64,000 nucleotides of DNA from Bifidobacteriaceae bacterium (lineage in GTDB: Bacteria; Actinomycetota; Actinomycetes; Actinomycetales; Bifidobacteriaceae), in contig JALCQD010000002.1 of NCBI GenBank assembly GCA_022651005.1, forward strand, positions 186,001 to 250,000, given 5' to 3'. A model generated the notes under the pieces. That model was not told the DNA's origin. It saw only the letters and a program-made list of their open reading frames with translations, and did not search any database. Of the stretch, positions 56,189-64,000 are shown one piece after another (the first letter of the stretch is position 1; every line of letters begins with the position of its first letter). The translations under genes were made by a program, and so were the position numbers.

Positions 56189-56554
56189 GTGAGCGATAAT
56201 GAGCCGATGTTCATGCAAATCCAAGAACGCATCGAAAGTGACATCATTATGGGCGTCTACAAAACCGATGATCTCATCATCTAAACGACTCAGATATCCA
56301 AGCTATATTCTGTGAATCCTACAACGGCCGTCAAGGTGATCAGCAAAATGACTGACGCGGGGGAGCTTTACAAGAAGCCGGGTATTGGAATGTGCGTGGC
56401 CGAAGGAGCAAAGGAAATGATAACGAAGCGGCGCAAGGAGGTGTTCCTCAACGAGACACTTAAAGCGGTTGTCGAGGAGGCGCATGTTCTTGGAGTCACG
56501 AAGAATGAGTTGATTCATTTGATTGAGCAGAAAGAGAAGAACGGTAATGATTGA
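56189..56554 (+). pseudogene. ytrA: YtrA-type GntR repressor with internal stop
   Basis: Reading from GTG 56189 (after TTGGAGGTGAATC), the frame encodes MFMQIQERIESDIIMGVYKT and DDLII. It then meets TAA at codon 32 (56282-56284) and continues in the same frame TTQISKLYSVNPTTAVKVIS to 56554. The continuation holds the recognition helix of the winged-helix domain and the short C-terminal helix typical of the YtrA branch (120 residues in total). The stop stands where relatives have a Ser (a TCA to TAA change would do it). The gene overlaps the ABC ATPase start by eight bases, the standard ytrA-ytrB order. A shortened restart product would lack half the DNA-binding domain. Confidence 0.88.
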
Positions 56555-57381
56555 GTTCCACAATGTGACGAAACGGTACGGTAAGACCGCTGCTCTCGAT
56601 CACCTCAACTTCAGCATTTCAGAGTCTGGAATCTATTGTCTCCTTGGCAAGAACGACACTAGAAAAACGACCTTTATGAAGCTCACGGCGGGTTACATCA
56701 AAGCGAGTGAGGGCATGATCGCTGTTGGCAGCTCCACTGTGTCCACGCACCATATGCCTGAGAATGTCAACTTCATCGAGAGCATGGCGACGCAGTTCAA
56801 TATGCGCATCGGTGACCTCTTGACGATGGCAGCAGGTCTTCGTGACACCTTTGACGGTGACTTTGCGCGAGAGATGGCCGAGAAGTTCGGCCTCGACCCT
56901 CACAAGAAGCTCAAGCAGCTCTCACTCGGCATGAAGGCGATTCTCAACACCATCCTCGCGCTGGCCAATAACGCAAAAATCGTGTTGCTCGATGAGCCCA
57001 CGCTTGGCTTCGACGTTATCATGCGTAAGTAATTCAACGATCTTTTGGTGGAAAGTTATGAAGCGCACCCGCGCATCATCATCGTTTCCACGCACCTCAT
57101 TGACGAAATTGAGAAGGTGGCACAAAAGCTCGTCATTATCAACAATGGCGCCCTGCTGCTTCAGACCGATATTAACGACGTTGACGAGCATGCCTACAGT
57201 CTGTCTGGCTCGATAACGGCAGTGAAGAGTGCAATCGACGGTCTCAACTGCATCGGGACAACAACCATCGGTTCCGTGATGGCCGCGTACATCTACGACA
57301 AGCGCATCGAGTAGCCGGAGGGCGTCACCCTTGACCGCCTCGGTCTGGAAGACTTCTTTATCAACATCGTGGAGGTAACCA
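56547..57381 (+). pseudogene. ytrB: YtrB-type ABC ATPase with broken Walker A and two stops
   Basis: The frame from ATG 56547 encodes an ABC ATPase with IEFHNVTKRYGKTAALDHL, the signature LKQLSLGMKAILN and Walker B KIVLLDEPTLGFD. The Walker A reads LLGKNDTRKTTF where relatives have GxNGAGKTT: two conserved Gly residues are Asp and Arg, so ATP binding should fail. An in-frame TAA at 57030-57032 (codon 162) lies right after Walker B, followed in frame by FNDLLVESYEAHPRIIIVST with the switch His in STHLIDE. A second TAG is at 57312-57314. At least four separate lesions show relaxed selection over a long period. Confidence 0.88.
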
Positions 57382-58094
57382 ATGAGAACGCCCACGCATA
57401 CGTCAATGAATACATCTTGGGCGCAGACAAAGCTCCAATTGCGGCGGCTCATCCCGGTCTACATCGCAACTGGTGTGTGCCTTGCCTCCGTCTTCATACA
57501 ATCCCCGGTGTTCCTTTTCCTGCCTGCATCAATAGAGAACGGGAATCTCACCACTGGAAACATCATCTTCCTGCTCCCTCTTCTCGCAGCAATTCTCATA
57601 CCCGCCCGAAACTTGTGCAAGACTTTGAATCTGGGCGCGCAGCGTGCCGACTTCTTCTGGGGTTGCATTCCTGTCTACGTGATTCTTGCAGCAGGTTCAG
57701 CGCTTTTCGCAATTTGTGGCACTTGATGGTTGATTCGACACTACTCGCCTCAGGAAAATTCGATACCATGCTCGACATGGTCAATACGTTTGGTTTCTAT
57801 CGATACGGTCCCCTTGTGGCCTTCATGCAGCTATTCGTGTTCCTGCTGCTGGTCGAGGCATTTGCCCATACGCTCACTATGGCTCGGACGGCTTGGTACG
57901 GTTGGGTCGCCGATGTGGCTCTCATCGCCATAATCAGTGTGTTTACGCCGATTGCTCCGCTGAGGGCGGCTGAGATGTGGCTCTTCCATCTGATCATATT
58001 TGGCAACGTGTTTGCGCAGATTGGGTCAAGTCTTGTGCTTGCCGCGGGACTCTACGAGCTCAGTTGGCCGATTCTGAACCGCAAGAAGATGTAA
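57382..58094 (+). pseudogene. ABC transporter membrane subunit with a frameshift
   Basis: From ATG 57382 (after GGAGGTAACC) the frame encodes about 114 residues with three hydrophobic segments, ending at TGA 57724-57726 after FAICGT. The next frame continues LMVDSTLLASGKFDTMLDMV and three more membrane segments to TAA near 58092-58094, so a one-base deletion around 57720 separates two halves of one 235-residue permease. It follows the ATPase remnant directly and completes the repressor-ATPase-permease operon. The second half stays free of stops, so the break may be recent. Confidence 0.85.
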
Positions 58095-58268
58095 GCTGAT
58101 TGAGCTCTAGTCAATCTGTGAGAACAGACGATAAATATATGCGATATTGGGACTTAATAAATGGTTCTGATAGGAAAACATTACCTGTTTATTCTTGGGA
58201 CTTATCCGTTTGGTTATCTTTCATTTATTGAGTGTTGTTGAATCGTAATTCAGCTTATGTTCTCATCG

Positions 58269-58306
58269 TGAAGGGGCACTTCTTACATTTGAAGTGCCCC
58301 TTCACG
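58269..58306. terminator. Bidirectional terminator between permease remnant and D-amino-acid genes
   Basis: A perfect 15-bp stem, GTGAAGGGGCACTTC (58269-58283) with 58292-58306, around an eight-base loop. It separates the decayed operon from the convergent PLP-enzyme gene. Confidence 0.85.
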
Positions 58307-58313
58307 CTAGTTA

Positions 58314-59600
58314 TTAGAAATCGGTATGGATGAATGATTTAACAGCAGTTTTTAATTCAGGGATACCGTTAGTTTGTGAGAATGAATCAACAAGTGGAAT
58401 GTCTCTCCATTTATCAAACATAGTACAAGGGTGGGAAAGTCCGATAAATACTAGGTCACCAGGCGACAGATGTAGCGTTTCGTCAAAATGCATAAACGCA
58501 TGCTGATCATTCATTGCAAATATTGCTGCATCTGAAAAGATCTTTTCCGCATAGTCGGAGCCCGATCGCTGAAAGTAGAGGGGAATCGGGAATCCTTCGT
58601 CATATGGAAAATCTCTTTTACCTCCGTCCAAAAGGGCTAATCCACTTTCTGGCTGAGAGACGATCCGTGTAACTCCACGACCTGCCGGAAGTAACCCGTT
58701 TTTATCAAATGGTGACATACGGTGATAAAAACCATCATCATGAATCAGGTAAGTGCCTGATCGCAATACATAGCGAGCTTCGGGAATATTACGATCGGTA
58801 ATCGCCTCATGGAAGACTCCAGCAACGATGTCCGGGAACGCGGATCCACCAGCGCTCACAAGAACATCGTTTGTGTCGTAAAAACTGGATATCTTTTGAT
58901 GAAGTGTCACGATATCTTCTATATAGGACTTCACGGTCGCCTCGGTCGCGGGATTCCTTCCGTTGACGATAGCGCCTTCGTAACCAGCTACACCAGCTAA
59001 TCGTAATCGTGGAGATTTATGCACGGCTTTGGCAACCTCAATAGCTTCAATAATGGAGCGGGCTCCTGTTCTTTTCCCCTTTCTTCCCAGATCGAGGAGA
59101 ACGTCCAATTTGTATGATGTGGGAGCGTCATTCAACACGTTTTCTACAAGTTTTACGGTCCTAACGTCATCGATCCACGACCAGATGTGAAGCGCTTTCC
59201 CTTCTGCTTGCGCATGTGCTTTGACGCCAGCTATCCAGGCGATAGCCTTTTGATCTGTGACTTGATTAGCAAGCTGTATAGAGGTAATGCCTTGACTGAC
59301 AGCAACAGACAGCTGCCAGGGTGTAGCCACCGTAATTCCAGTTGCTCCTCGTTCCAACTGCAGTTTCCACAATTCTGGAGACATGGTAGTTTTCCCGTGT
59401 GGCATCAGTTCGACGCTGAGGCCTGAACACCAGGTTGCCATCCATGTTGCATTATGCTCGATTCTGTCTTTCGCCAACACGAATGTTGGTGTCCAAAGGT
59501 CTCTCACGGTCAGTGAACTTTCTTGAGCGCCTAGTAGCGGCTCTGCTTCGATACTCGGCGGGAAAGATTTATTTGAGTCTGAATGCAAATTCTCTTTCAT
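58314..59600 (-). CDS. DSD1/D-threonine-aldolase-like PLP enzyme
   Basis: The 428-residue protein belongs to the fold-III PLP family with alanine-racemase-like barrel and a C-terminal metal-binding domain, as in D-serine dehydratase (DSD1) and D-threonine aldolase. The PLP Lys lies in LMPHGKTTMSPELW near residue 70. The metal ligands are probably the His and Cys of GLSHPCTMFDKW near residue 398. Reactions in this family release pyruvate and ammonia from D-serine, or cleave D-threonine. The stretch VAGYEGAI near 205 is also typical. The ATG at 59600 follows AAAGGCG. It is the last gene of a minus-strand run with ridA and the D-aminoacylase, so it probably acts on the D-amino acids they supply. 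Confidence 0.85.
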   Translation of the reverse strand: MKENLHSDSNKSFPPSIEAEPLLGAQESSLTVRDLWTPTFVLAKDRIEHNATWMATWCSGLSVELMPHGKTTMSPELWKLQLERGATGITVATPWQLSVAVSQGITSIQLANQVTDQKAIAWIAGVKAHAQAEGKALHIWSWIDDVRTVKLVENVLNDAPTSYKLDVLLDLGRKGKRTGARSIIEAIEVAKAVHKSPRLRLAGVAGYEGAIVNGRNPATEATVKSYIEDIVTLHQKISSFYDTNDVLVSAGGSAFPDIVAGVFHEAITDRNIPEARYVLRSGTYLIHDDGFYHRMSPFDKNGLLPAGRGVTRIVSQPESGLALLDGGKRDFPYDEGFPIPLYFQRSGSDYAEKIFSDAAIFAMNDQHAFMHFDETLHLSPGDLVFIGLSHPCTMFDKWRDIPLVDSFSQTNGIPELKTAVKSFIHTDF

Positions 59601-59610
59601 TTTTCGCCTT

Positions 59611-59991
59611 TCAGAGCACTGCTATAGCGTCAATTTCGACAAGAATACCTGAGAGTGTTGCACCAATTGTGGTCCGTACCGGGTAATCCGAGGAAAATAC
59701 TTCTGCATATGCTTTGTTGAATCCAGCAAAATCGTCCTGTAAATTTTGCAAGTATGCTGTTACTTTTACGACGTTTGAAATATCGGTTCCCGACTCATTG
59801 AGAACGGTCTTTATATTATTTAGCACTCTAAGTGTTTGTGTGTAGATGTCATCACCGTCGACTTTTCCCGTCTTAGGATCGATAGGTCCAAAGCCGGCAG
59901 TATAAACGGAATCTTTTGTGATAACCGCATGGCTATATGGTCCTGCAGGAGTCGGTGCATTTAGTGATTTCAGGGTTTTTTTGTTCGTCAT
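59611..59991 (-). CDS. ridA: RidA/YjgF family enamine/imine deaminase
   Basis: The 126-residue protein is a complete RidA-family trimer subunit, which hydrolyses reactive enamines and imines such as 2-aminoacrylate. Family markers are GPYSHAVITKDSVYTAGFGP at the start, LRVLNNIKTVLNESGTDISN in the middle, and YPVRTTIGATLSGILVEIDA at the end with the catalytic Arg (R in PVRTTIG). 2-Aminoacrylate is the intermediate of PLP-dependent serine dehydratases, so its place between the DSD1-like enzyme and the deacylase is chemically sensible. The ATG at 59991 has a weak GGAA site and lies 33 bases after the deacylase stop. Confidence 0.92.
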   Translation of the reverse strand: MTNKKTLKSLNAPTPAGPYSHAVITKDSVYTAGFGPIDPKTGKVDGDDIYTQTLRVLNNIKTVLNESGTDISNVVKVTAYLQNLQDDFAGFNKAYAEVFSSDYPVRTTIGATLSGILVEIDAIAVL

Positions 59992-60024
59992 AGCATTCCA
60001 ATCTTTTGATTTTATTAATTCAAT

Positions 60025-61617
60025 TCAGTGTGAAACTGCGTTCTTGCGAAGTCCTGTACCAGAATGGACCCCTGTGAGTTCACCGTTCATGAGAACCTGT
60101 TCTCCATTTACAAAGACGTCATCAACCCCCACAGCAAACTGAATTGGATCTTCGTAGGTTGAACTATCTTGGACGGTATTTGGATCAATGATGCAAATAT
60201 CTGCAGCATAGCCGGGACGAAGAGCTCCTCTATCTGCTAGTCCATAGCGCCTTGCTGGTTGTCCTGAAAGATGAATAGCAATATCTTCCCAAGTGAAAGT
60301 ATGTGTTTGACGGACATAAGTTCCTAGGAATTTGGCAAAAGTACCATATGCACGGGGATGGGGATGCCCGCCTATATAGATTGCGTCTGAGCCACCGCAG
60401 AAGCCAGGGTGTGAAAAAAGGTGAGAGAGGTTGCTAACAGGTCTCTGGTCTTGTACGGCAATGACTGCACCCACCTGCATCTTCCCGTCGGCACACATGT
60501 CCATGACAATGTCGATTGGATCTTTATTGAGGTCTTTGGCAATTTTCTCGAGAGTCATTCCCTCGCTGAAAGTCCACTTTTCTGAAGGAGTATGCATAAC
60601 AGTAGTCATGGATGGCCACTCAGCTCCCAGGCTTGGATTATCTTGAATATGTGGGAACCAATTTTCCCTCAATTCTTCTCTGTGTAAGGGATCAGATAGC
60701 TGTGAGATTGCCTGTTCCACGGGAATTCTGCTGTATTCTGGAGGCAACAGTGACATTGCCATTATTCCCGCTGCTCTCGTATAAGGATACATATCAAAGG
60801 TTAAATAAACTCCAGATTTCTGAGCCTCAGATAAAATATTCCAAGCATTCGAAGCTTCGGTGTGAAAATGAGAAATATGTGAACTTACACCAGTTCGGAG
60901 AGAAATATTCACCACTTCATCGACACCTGCAGCAGCATTCTTCTCGTAGCCACCTCGCATATGTGAAACGTAAAGTCCACCAAAGAGTGCGACAGGTTCA
61001 CACATTTTGGCAATTTCCTCGGTATTTGAAAACCTGTTTGGAACGTAATCTAATCCGGATGAAAGCCCTAAGGCGCCTTCTCTTAAGCCGGTAGTGATAA
61101 GTTCCTGCATCTGTTTAATTTGCTCGGTTGTCGCAGGCGACTCGGCCATTCCCATTACTTCATGCCGGATTGTTCCAGAGGGAATTAAATAGCCGACATT
61201 GATTGGGGTAGTTCCGTCATAAGTATGTAAAAGTGCGTCAACGCCTCCGCCTGTGTAGGTTGGATGAGATCCGTTGATCGCAGCAAAGTACATGCTTTCC
61301 CATTCTCCTGTACCTGGAGCGTAAGAGACACCATCTTGGCCGGTGACGACGGAAGTCACTCCTTGTCTCAGTAGGCCCTTTTGAACTTTATTGTCAAAAA
61401 TGACGCCCTCGGTGTGGGAATGTGCATCGATTATCCCAGGGAAGACAAGACGTCCTGTGCAGTCGATAATTTTATTAGCTTCTGAGGCTTCAATTTCTCC
61501 AATCTTAATAATTTTTCCGTCTCTGATAAGAAGATCTGCACGTCTGGAAATTGGCTGGAGTCCATCAATGACGGTACCGCCCCTAAGAAGCGTCGTTTGG
61601 TTTGACTTCGTTGACAT
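60025..61617 (-). CDS. N-acyl-D-amino-acid deacylase (D-aminoacylase)
   Basis: The 530-residue amidohydrolase-superfamily enzyme releases D-amino acids from N-acyl derivatives. The metal site begins with GIIDAHSHTEG near residue 60, further His residues lie in VSHMRGGY and SSHISHFHTEA, and the catalytic Asp is in CGGSDAIYIGG followed by HPHPRAYGTFAKFLG. In well-studied D-aminoacylases a Cys of GNCG bridges the two metals; here the corresponding stretch reads TGQDGVSYAP, with Asp at that place, so this may be a subfamily with different metal chemistry. The ATG at 61617 follows AAAGGAG. It is the first gene of the minus-strand operon and is divergent from the regulator gene. Confidence 0.88.
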   Translation of the reverse strand: MSTKSNQTTLLRGGTVIDGLQPISRRADLLIRDGKIIKIGEIEASEANKIIDCTGRLVFPGIIDAHSHTEGVIFDNKVQKGLLRQGVTSVVTGQDGVSYAPGTGEWESMYFAAINGSHPTYTGGGVDALLHTYDGTTPINVGYLIPSGTIRHEVMGMAESPATTEQIKQMQELITTGLREGALGLSSGLDYVPNRFSNTEEIAKMCEPVALFGGLYVSHMRGGYEKNAAAGVDEVVNISLRTGVSSHISHFHTEASNAWNILSEAQKSGVYLTFDMYPYTRAAGIMAMSLLPPEYSRIPVEQAISQLSDPLHREELRENWFPHIQDNPSLGAEWPSMTTVMHTPSEKWTFSEGMTLEKIAKDLNKDPIDIVMDMCADGKMQVGAVIAVQDQRPVSNLSHLFSHPGFCGGSDAIYIGGHPHPRAYGTFAKFLGTYVRQTHTFTWEDIAIHLSGQPARRYGLADRGALRPGYAADICIIDPNTVQDSSTYEDPIQFAVGVDDVFVNGEQVLMNGELTGVHSGTGLRKNAVSH

Positions 61618-61798
61618 AAGTTTGTGCTCCTTTAACTTGCCAATAATTACCGGTTCGACTTTGAATCGTGGGGGAATAAATTGAAGAACGCTTCTCCCAT
61701 AAATGATTGTACAAAAAATATTGATAGTTTACAACTTGTTAAGTATTTATGCGATATGATTAATAAACTCTATTTGTCATAAAAATAAGGTGGTTTGG
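61618..61798. promoter_or_regulatory. Overlapping divergent promoters between deacylase and regulator
   Basis: For the regulator (+), TTGATA at 61721-61726, 17 bp, then TATTTA at 61744-61749. For the deacylase operon (-), TTGTAA at 61734-61729, 17 bp, then TACAAT at 61711-61706. The -35 regions of the two promoters lie within the same 30 bases, so one regulator binding there could control both. A palindrome TTGTACAA (61707-61714) overlaps the minus-strand -10 box. Confidence 0.6.
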
Positions 61799-62515
61799 AT
61801 GTCATCTTCCTTCTCTGGCGTGATCGATTCCCTAAACTCACAAATTGGTAGGAAAACGTTTGAATCGGTAAAAGAACTAAGCGAAGTTATGCTGCCCGTG
61901 ATGCAAGCGGTATCTGCTGCGGTTGGACCAAGCTGTGAATTAGTGCTCCATGATTTGTCTGTAGGCGATCTCAGCAAAACTGTGTTCGCCATTGTAAACG
62001 GGCAAGTTACGGGGCGAGTTGCCGGAGGTCCTTCGACGAACCTCGGAATTGAGCTCTTCAGAGATGAGCAACGGGATCATGATGAATATGGATATGAAGC
62101 TCGAACGGCGGATGGTAGAGAATTGCGCAGCTCTTCTGTATATTACAGGAACAGTAAAGGGAAGATAATTGCAGCTTTCTGTGTGAACGTTGATCTTACG
62201 CCGATGCAACAGGCAATGTTCTCTCTCGAGCAGCTGCTTCCCCCGAGTGACAGTAAGGAAAAGTCAGACGCGAGGGAGATTATTGCCCCAGATATTAGCG
62301 AAGTTTTAGACGGAATGATTAGTGAGGCTTTTGATTCCATCGGTAAACCGCCTGCCATGATGACAAAGGAAGATAGAACTCAGATTATGCGATTGCTCGA
62401 TGAGAGGGGAGTGTTCCAGGTAAAGCGTGCCATCGATCTTGTATCGCAGAGAATGGGGATTTCTCGGGTCACTGCGTATACTTATCTTAATGAGTCGAAT
62501 GTGGCGGGTAAGTAG
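61799..62515 (+). CDS. YheO/DauR-like transcriptional regulator
   Basis: The 238-residue protein has a PAS-like YheO domain (about 25-140; VGPSCELVLHDLS and SSVYYRNSKGKIIAAFCVN) and a C-terminal helix-turn-helix of the HTH_22 type (about 185-236; LLDERGVFQVKRAIDLVSQR and ISRVTAYTYLNE). Regulators of this family include DauR, which controls D-arginine use in Pseudomonas. Divergent placement on overlapping promoters with a D-aminoacylase makes control of that operon likely. The ATG at 61799 with AAGGTGG in front is preferred over a GTG three codons earlier. A bidirectional terminator follows. Confidence 0.85.
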   Translation: MSSSFSGVIDSLNSQIGRKTFESVKELSEVMLPVMQAVSAAVGPSCELVLHDLSVGDLSKTVFAIVNGQVTGRVAGGPSTNLGIELFRDEQRDHDEYGYEARTADGRELRSSSVYYRNSKGKIIAAFCVNVDLTPMQQAMFSLEQLLPPSDSKEKSDAREIIAPDISEVLDGMISEAFDSIGKPPAMMTKEDRTQIMRLLDERGVFQVKRAIDLVSQRMGISRVTAYTYLNESNVAGK

Positions 62516-62545
62516 AGGCTTCGGTCGGATGCATTAGATACATAA

Positions 62546-62595
62546 CAATAAAGGGATTCGGAAACTGTAATCAGATTTTCCGAGTCCCTTTATTG
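62546..62595. terminator. Bidirectional terminator between regulator and transporter genes
   Basis: CAATAAAGGGA pairs with TCCCTTTATTG (62546-62556 with 62585-62595), and CGGAAA/TTTCCG continues inside with a mismatch. It lies between convergent genes and ends in T-rich tracts on either side. Confidence 0.8.
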
Positions 62596-62618
62596 TCGTG
62601 TCGTGGTAGTTTCGCCAA

Positions 62619-63956
62619 CTATTCTAGAGAGTAGAGGCGGTCAGCGTTCTTGGTGTCCGGTCTGAAAGATGCATATGCAGTGCCGATAATTCCAAGGATG
62701 GCGATGACGGTTACATAAATAATGACCGGCCAAATACTGTTGAATGAAGAAGTCAGTGCCGTAGCGATCAGGGGGGCAAATCCGCCGCCAAGTGTGTTTG
62801 ACAATTGATAGCCAATATTGATACCCGTAGTGCGAGCTTCAACGTCGAACATCTCTGCAAGCATGGTTTGAAGTGTGGCCATCATAGCGACACCGGGGAA
62901 GGCGAATCCAATGACCATGCCCAGCCAAATGAGCCAAGGAACTTGTGTCTCATACAGTTTGAATGTCGGATAGACTAATGCGGCAAATAAGATACAAGCT
63001 GCAATATAGATTTTTCGTCTGCCTATCTTGTCCGAAAGTGCTCCGAATAGGGGCGCGACGACAATCTGGAAGAGTCCCACGATGAGAGTTCCGATGAAGC
63101 CCACTTGGGCTGGGACGCCTTTCGTGATGACGTATGAAACGCCAAAAGTCAGGATGATGTAGCCAGCAATGCTCTGTGGAAGTCCGATCAAAATGCCTAG
63201 GATAGCGTTCTTTGGATGTCGGAGGATTTGCTTAAAAGGCATGTTCTTTTTGCCATTTTCACGTTCCTCTTTTTGCATTTCTTTGAACTCGTCAGAATCG
63301 TCGATCTTCTCTCTTAATACAACGGCGATAATTGCGAGAAGCAGTGCGAACCAAAATGGGATACGCCAGCCCCAAGTCATGAAGAATCCATGATCTCCAC
63401 CGGCCAAAGTTGACATAAAGCCCGCGGAGAATACATTGGCAATGCCTGCGCCGCTGATGAGGAAGGCCCCAAATAATCCGCGGTGCCCAGTTGTGGCGTG
63501 TTCAGTAACGAGAGAGGCTGCTCCGCCCATTTCTCCGCCTACAAAAAGACCTTGGAACATTCTTAAAATGAGAAGAATGATAGGTGCGGCAATACCTATC
63601 TTTTCAGTAGGGGGGATCATACCAATTCCTGCTGTGGCGATACCCATGCCTACAACAGTTATAAGTAGATTGGTCTTTCTTCCCCAGCGGTCACCAATAT
63701 GCCCAAATACGAGACCCCCAATAGGACGTAACAAGAATCCTACGGCAAAGCTTCCAAAGGATTGCATTGTTCCCACGGCAGCGTTATCTGTTGGGAAGAA
63801 CACGGTTGGAAAAACTGCAGCCGATGCCAGACCGAAAAGATAATAATCGTAATATTCGATGAGGGTGCCGATCGCCCCAGCTGCGATCATCCGCCCGCCA
63901 TGCTGATTGGTGTCCTTTTTTATACTAGAGTCAGACACCTGTGTTGCTTGGACCAT
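62619..63956 (-). CDS. MFS transporter, metabolite:H+ symporter (MHS) family
   Basis: The 445-residue protein has 12 transmembrane segments and the MHS/ProP hallmarks: GTLIEYYDYYLFGLASAAVF in helix 1, FGHIGDRWGRKTNL between helices 2 and 3, and GGEMGGAASLVTEHA near residue 140. MHS proteins import osmolytes, dicarboxylates, shikimate or amino-acid-like compounds with protons. A start at ATG 63956 is set by CAAGGAGG six bases before; a TTG six codons earlier is less likely. Because it stands beside the D-aminoacylase regulator, import of N-acyl-D-amino acids or D-amino acids is a reasonable guess, not a demonstration. Its upstream region runs off the window. Confidence 0.88.
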   Translation of the reverse strand: MVQATQVSDSSIKKDTNQHGGRMIAAGAIGTLIEYYDYYLFGLASAAVFPTVFFPTDNAAVGTMQSFGSFAVGFLLRPIGGLVFGHIGDRWGRKTNLLITVVGMGIATAGIGMIPPTEKIGIAAPIILLILRMFQGLFVGGEMGGAASLVTEHATTGHRGLFGAFLISGAGIANVFSAGFMSTLAGGDHGFFMTWGWRIPFWFALLLAIIAVVLREKIDDSDEFKEMQKEERENGKKNMPFKQILRHPKNAILGILIGLPQSIAGYIILTFGVSYVITKGVPAQVGFIGTLIVGLFQIVVAPLFGALSDKIGRRKIYIAACILFAALVYPTFKLYETQVPWLIWLGMVIGFAFPGVAMMATLQTMLAEMFDVEARTTGINIGYQLSNTLGGGFAPLIATALTSSFNSIWPVIIYVTVIAILGIIGTAYASFRPDTKNADRLYSLE

Positions 63957-64000
63957 TAGAGCCTCCTTGCTCAATGACTGGTCTTTATTTTTTGCTATTG

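Noticed and set aside
57369-57725. A continuous frame from 57369 to 58094 as one membrane protein
   Set aside because: Its first 115 codons give a polar, Pro/His-rich peptide, while the adjacent frame gives the expected hydrophobic segments. The true permease changes frame near 57720.
56189-58094. Stop-codon reassignment or readthrough as an explanation of the in-frame stops
   Set aside because: TAA and TAG end many intact genes nearby, the locus also has frameshifts, and the Walker A motif is damaged. Decay explains everything.

Overview
The window reads as chromosomal DNA of a moderately G+C-rich actinobacterium. Two WhiB proteins, CarD, a PdtaS/PdtaR-type sensor and antiterminator pair, paired LytR-CpsA-Psr proteins and the block rpsA-coaE-uvrB-terC-pyk-nudix-pdtaR-polA all point there. 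The glgB / two-component / CarD arrangement and the general gene content best fit Bifidobacteriaceae. That placement is inferred from remembered synteny and was not tested by a search.

From 1 to 26.9 kb the gene order is that of a vegetative core. It holds FKBP and GreA, a hemolysin-III membrane protein, the PdtaS kinase convergent with a WhiB1-like regulator, an FtsK/EccC-like ATPase, two LCP cell-wall ligases, and a WhiB2-like regulator heading a large GT2 glycosyltransferase and a secreted partner. A ComF protein, an SOS-controlled umuDC pair with a perfect LexA box, an OmpR-type two-component system, glgB, carD, a metal ABC transporter without a binding protein, and folD follow. From 27.4 to 41.4 kb come rpsA, coaE, uvrB, terC, pyk, a Nudix hydrolase, a tRNA with a Leu anticodon, pdtaR, polA, a NIF3-family protein and an MFS exporter.

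A tRNA-Pro gene at 41.6 kb is an integration site. Its last 40 bp recur at 43.35 kb and bracket a 1.7-kb decayed element with an integrase stub, a frameshifted GIY-YIG gene and short repeats at both ends. Directly beyond lies an 849-aa KAP-family P-loop NTPase, a candidate defence gene. Core metabolism resumes at 46.3 to 55.2 kb with an FAD oxidase, a drug exporter, a DUF998-like membrane protein, glgX, aroA and a hisN-like phosphatase.

From 55.3 to 58.1 kb lies a decayed locus: a truncated DUF998-like paralog, a YtrA-type GntR repressor with an internal stop, an ABC ATPase with a destroyed Walker A motif and two stops, and a frameshifted permease. Two near-identical palindromic operators are still intact there. 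From 58.3 kb to the end, a visibly A+T-richer segment encodes what looks like a D-amino-acid salvage module: D-aminoacylase, RidA, a D-serine/D-threonine-type PLP enzyme, a YheO/DauR-like regulator on overlapping divergent promoters, and an MHS-type transporter.
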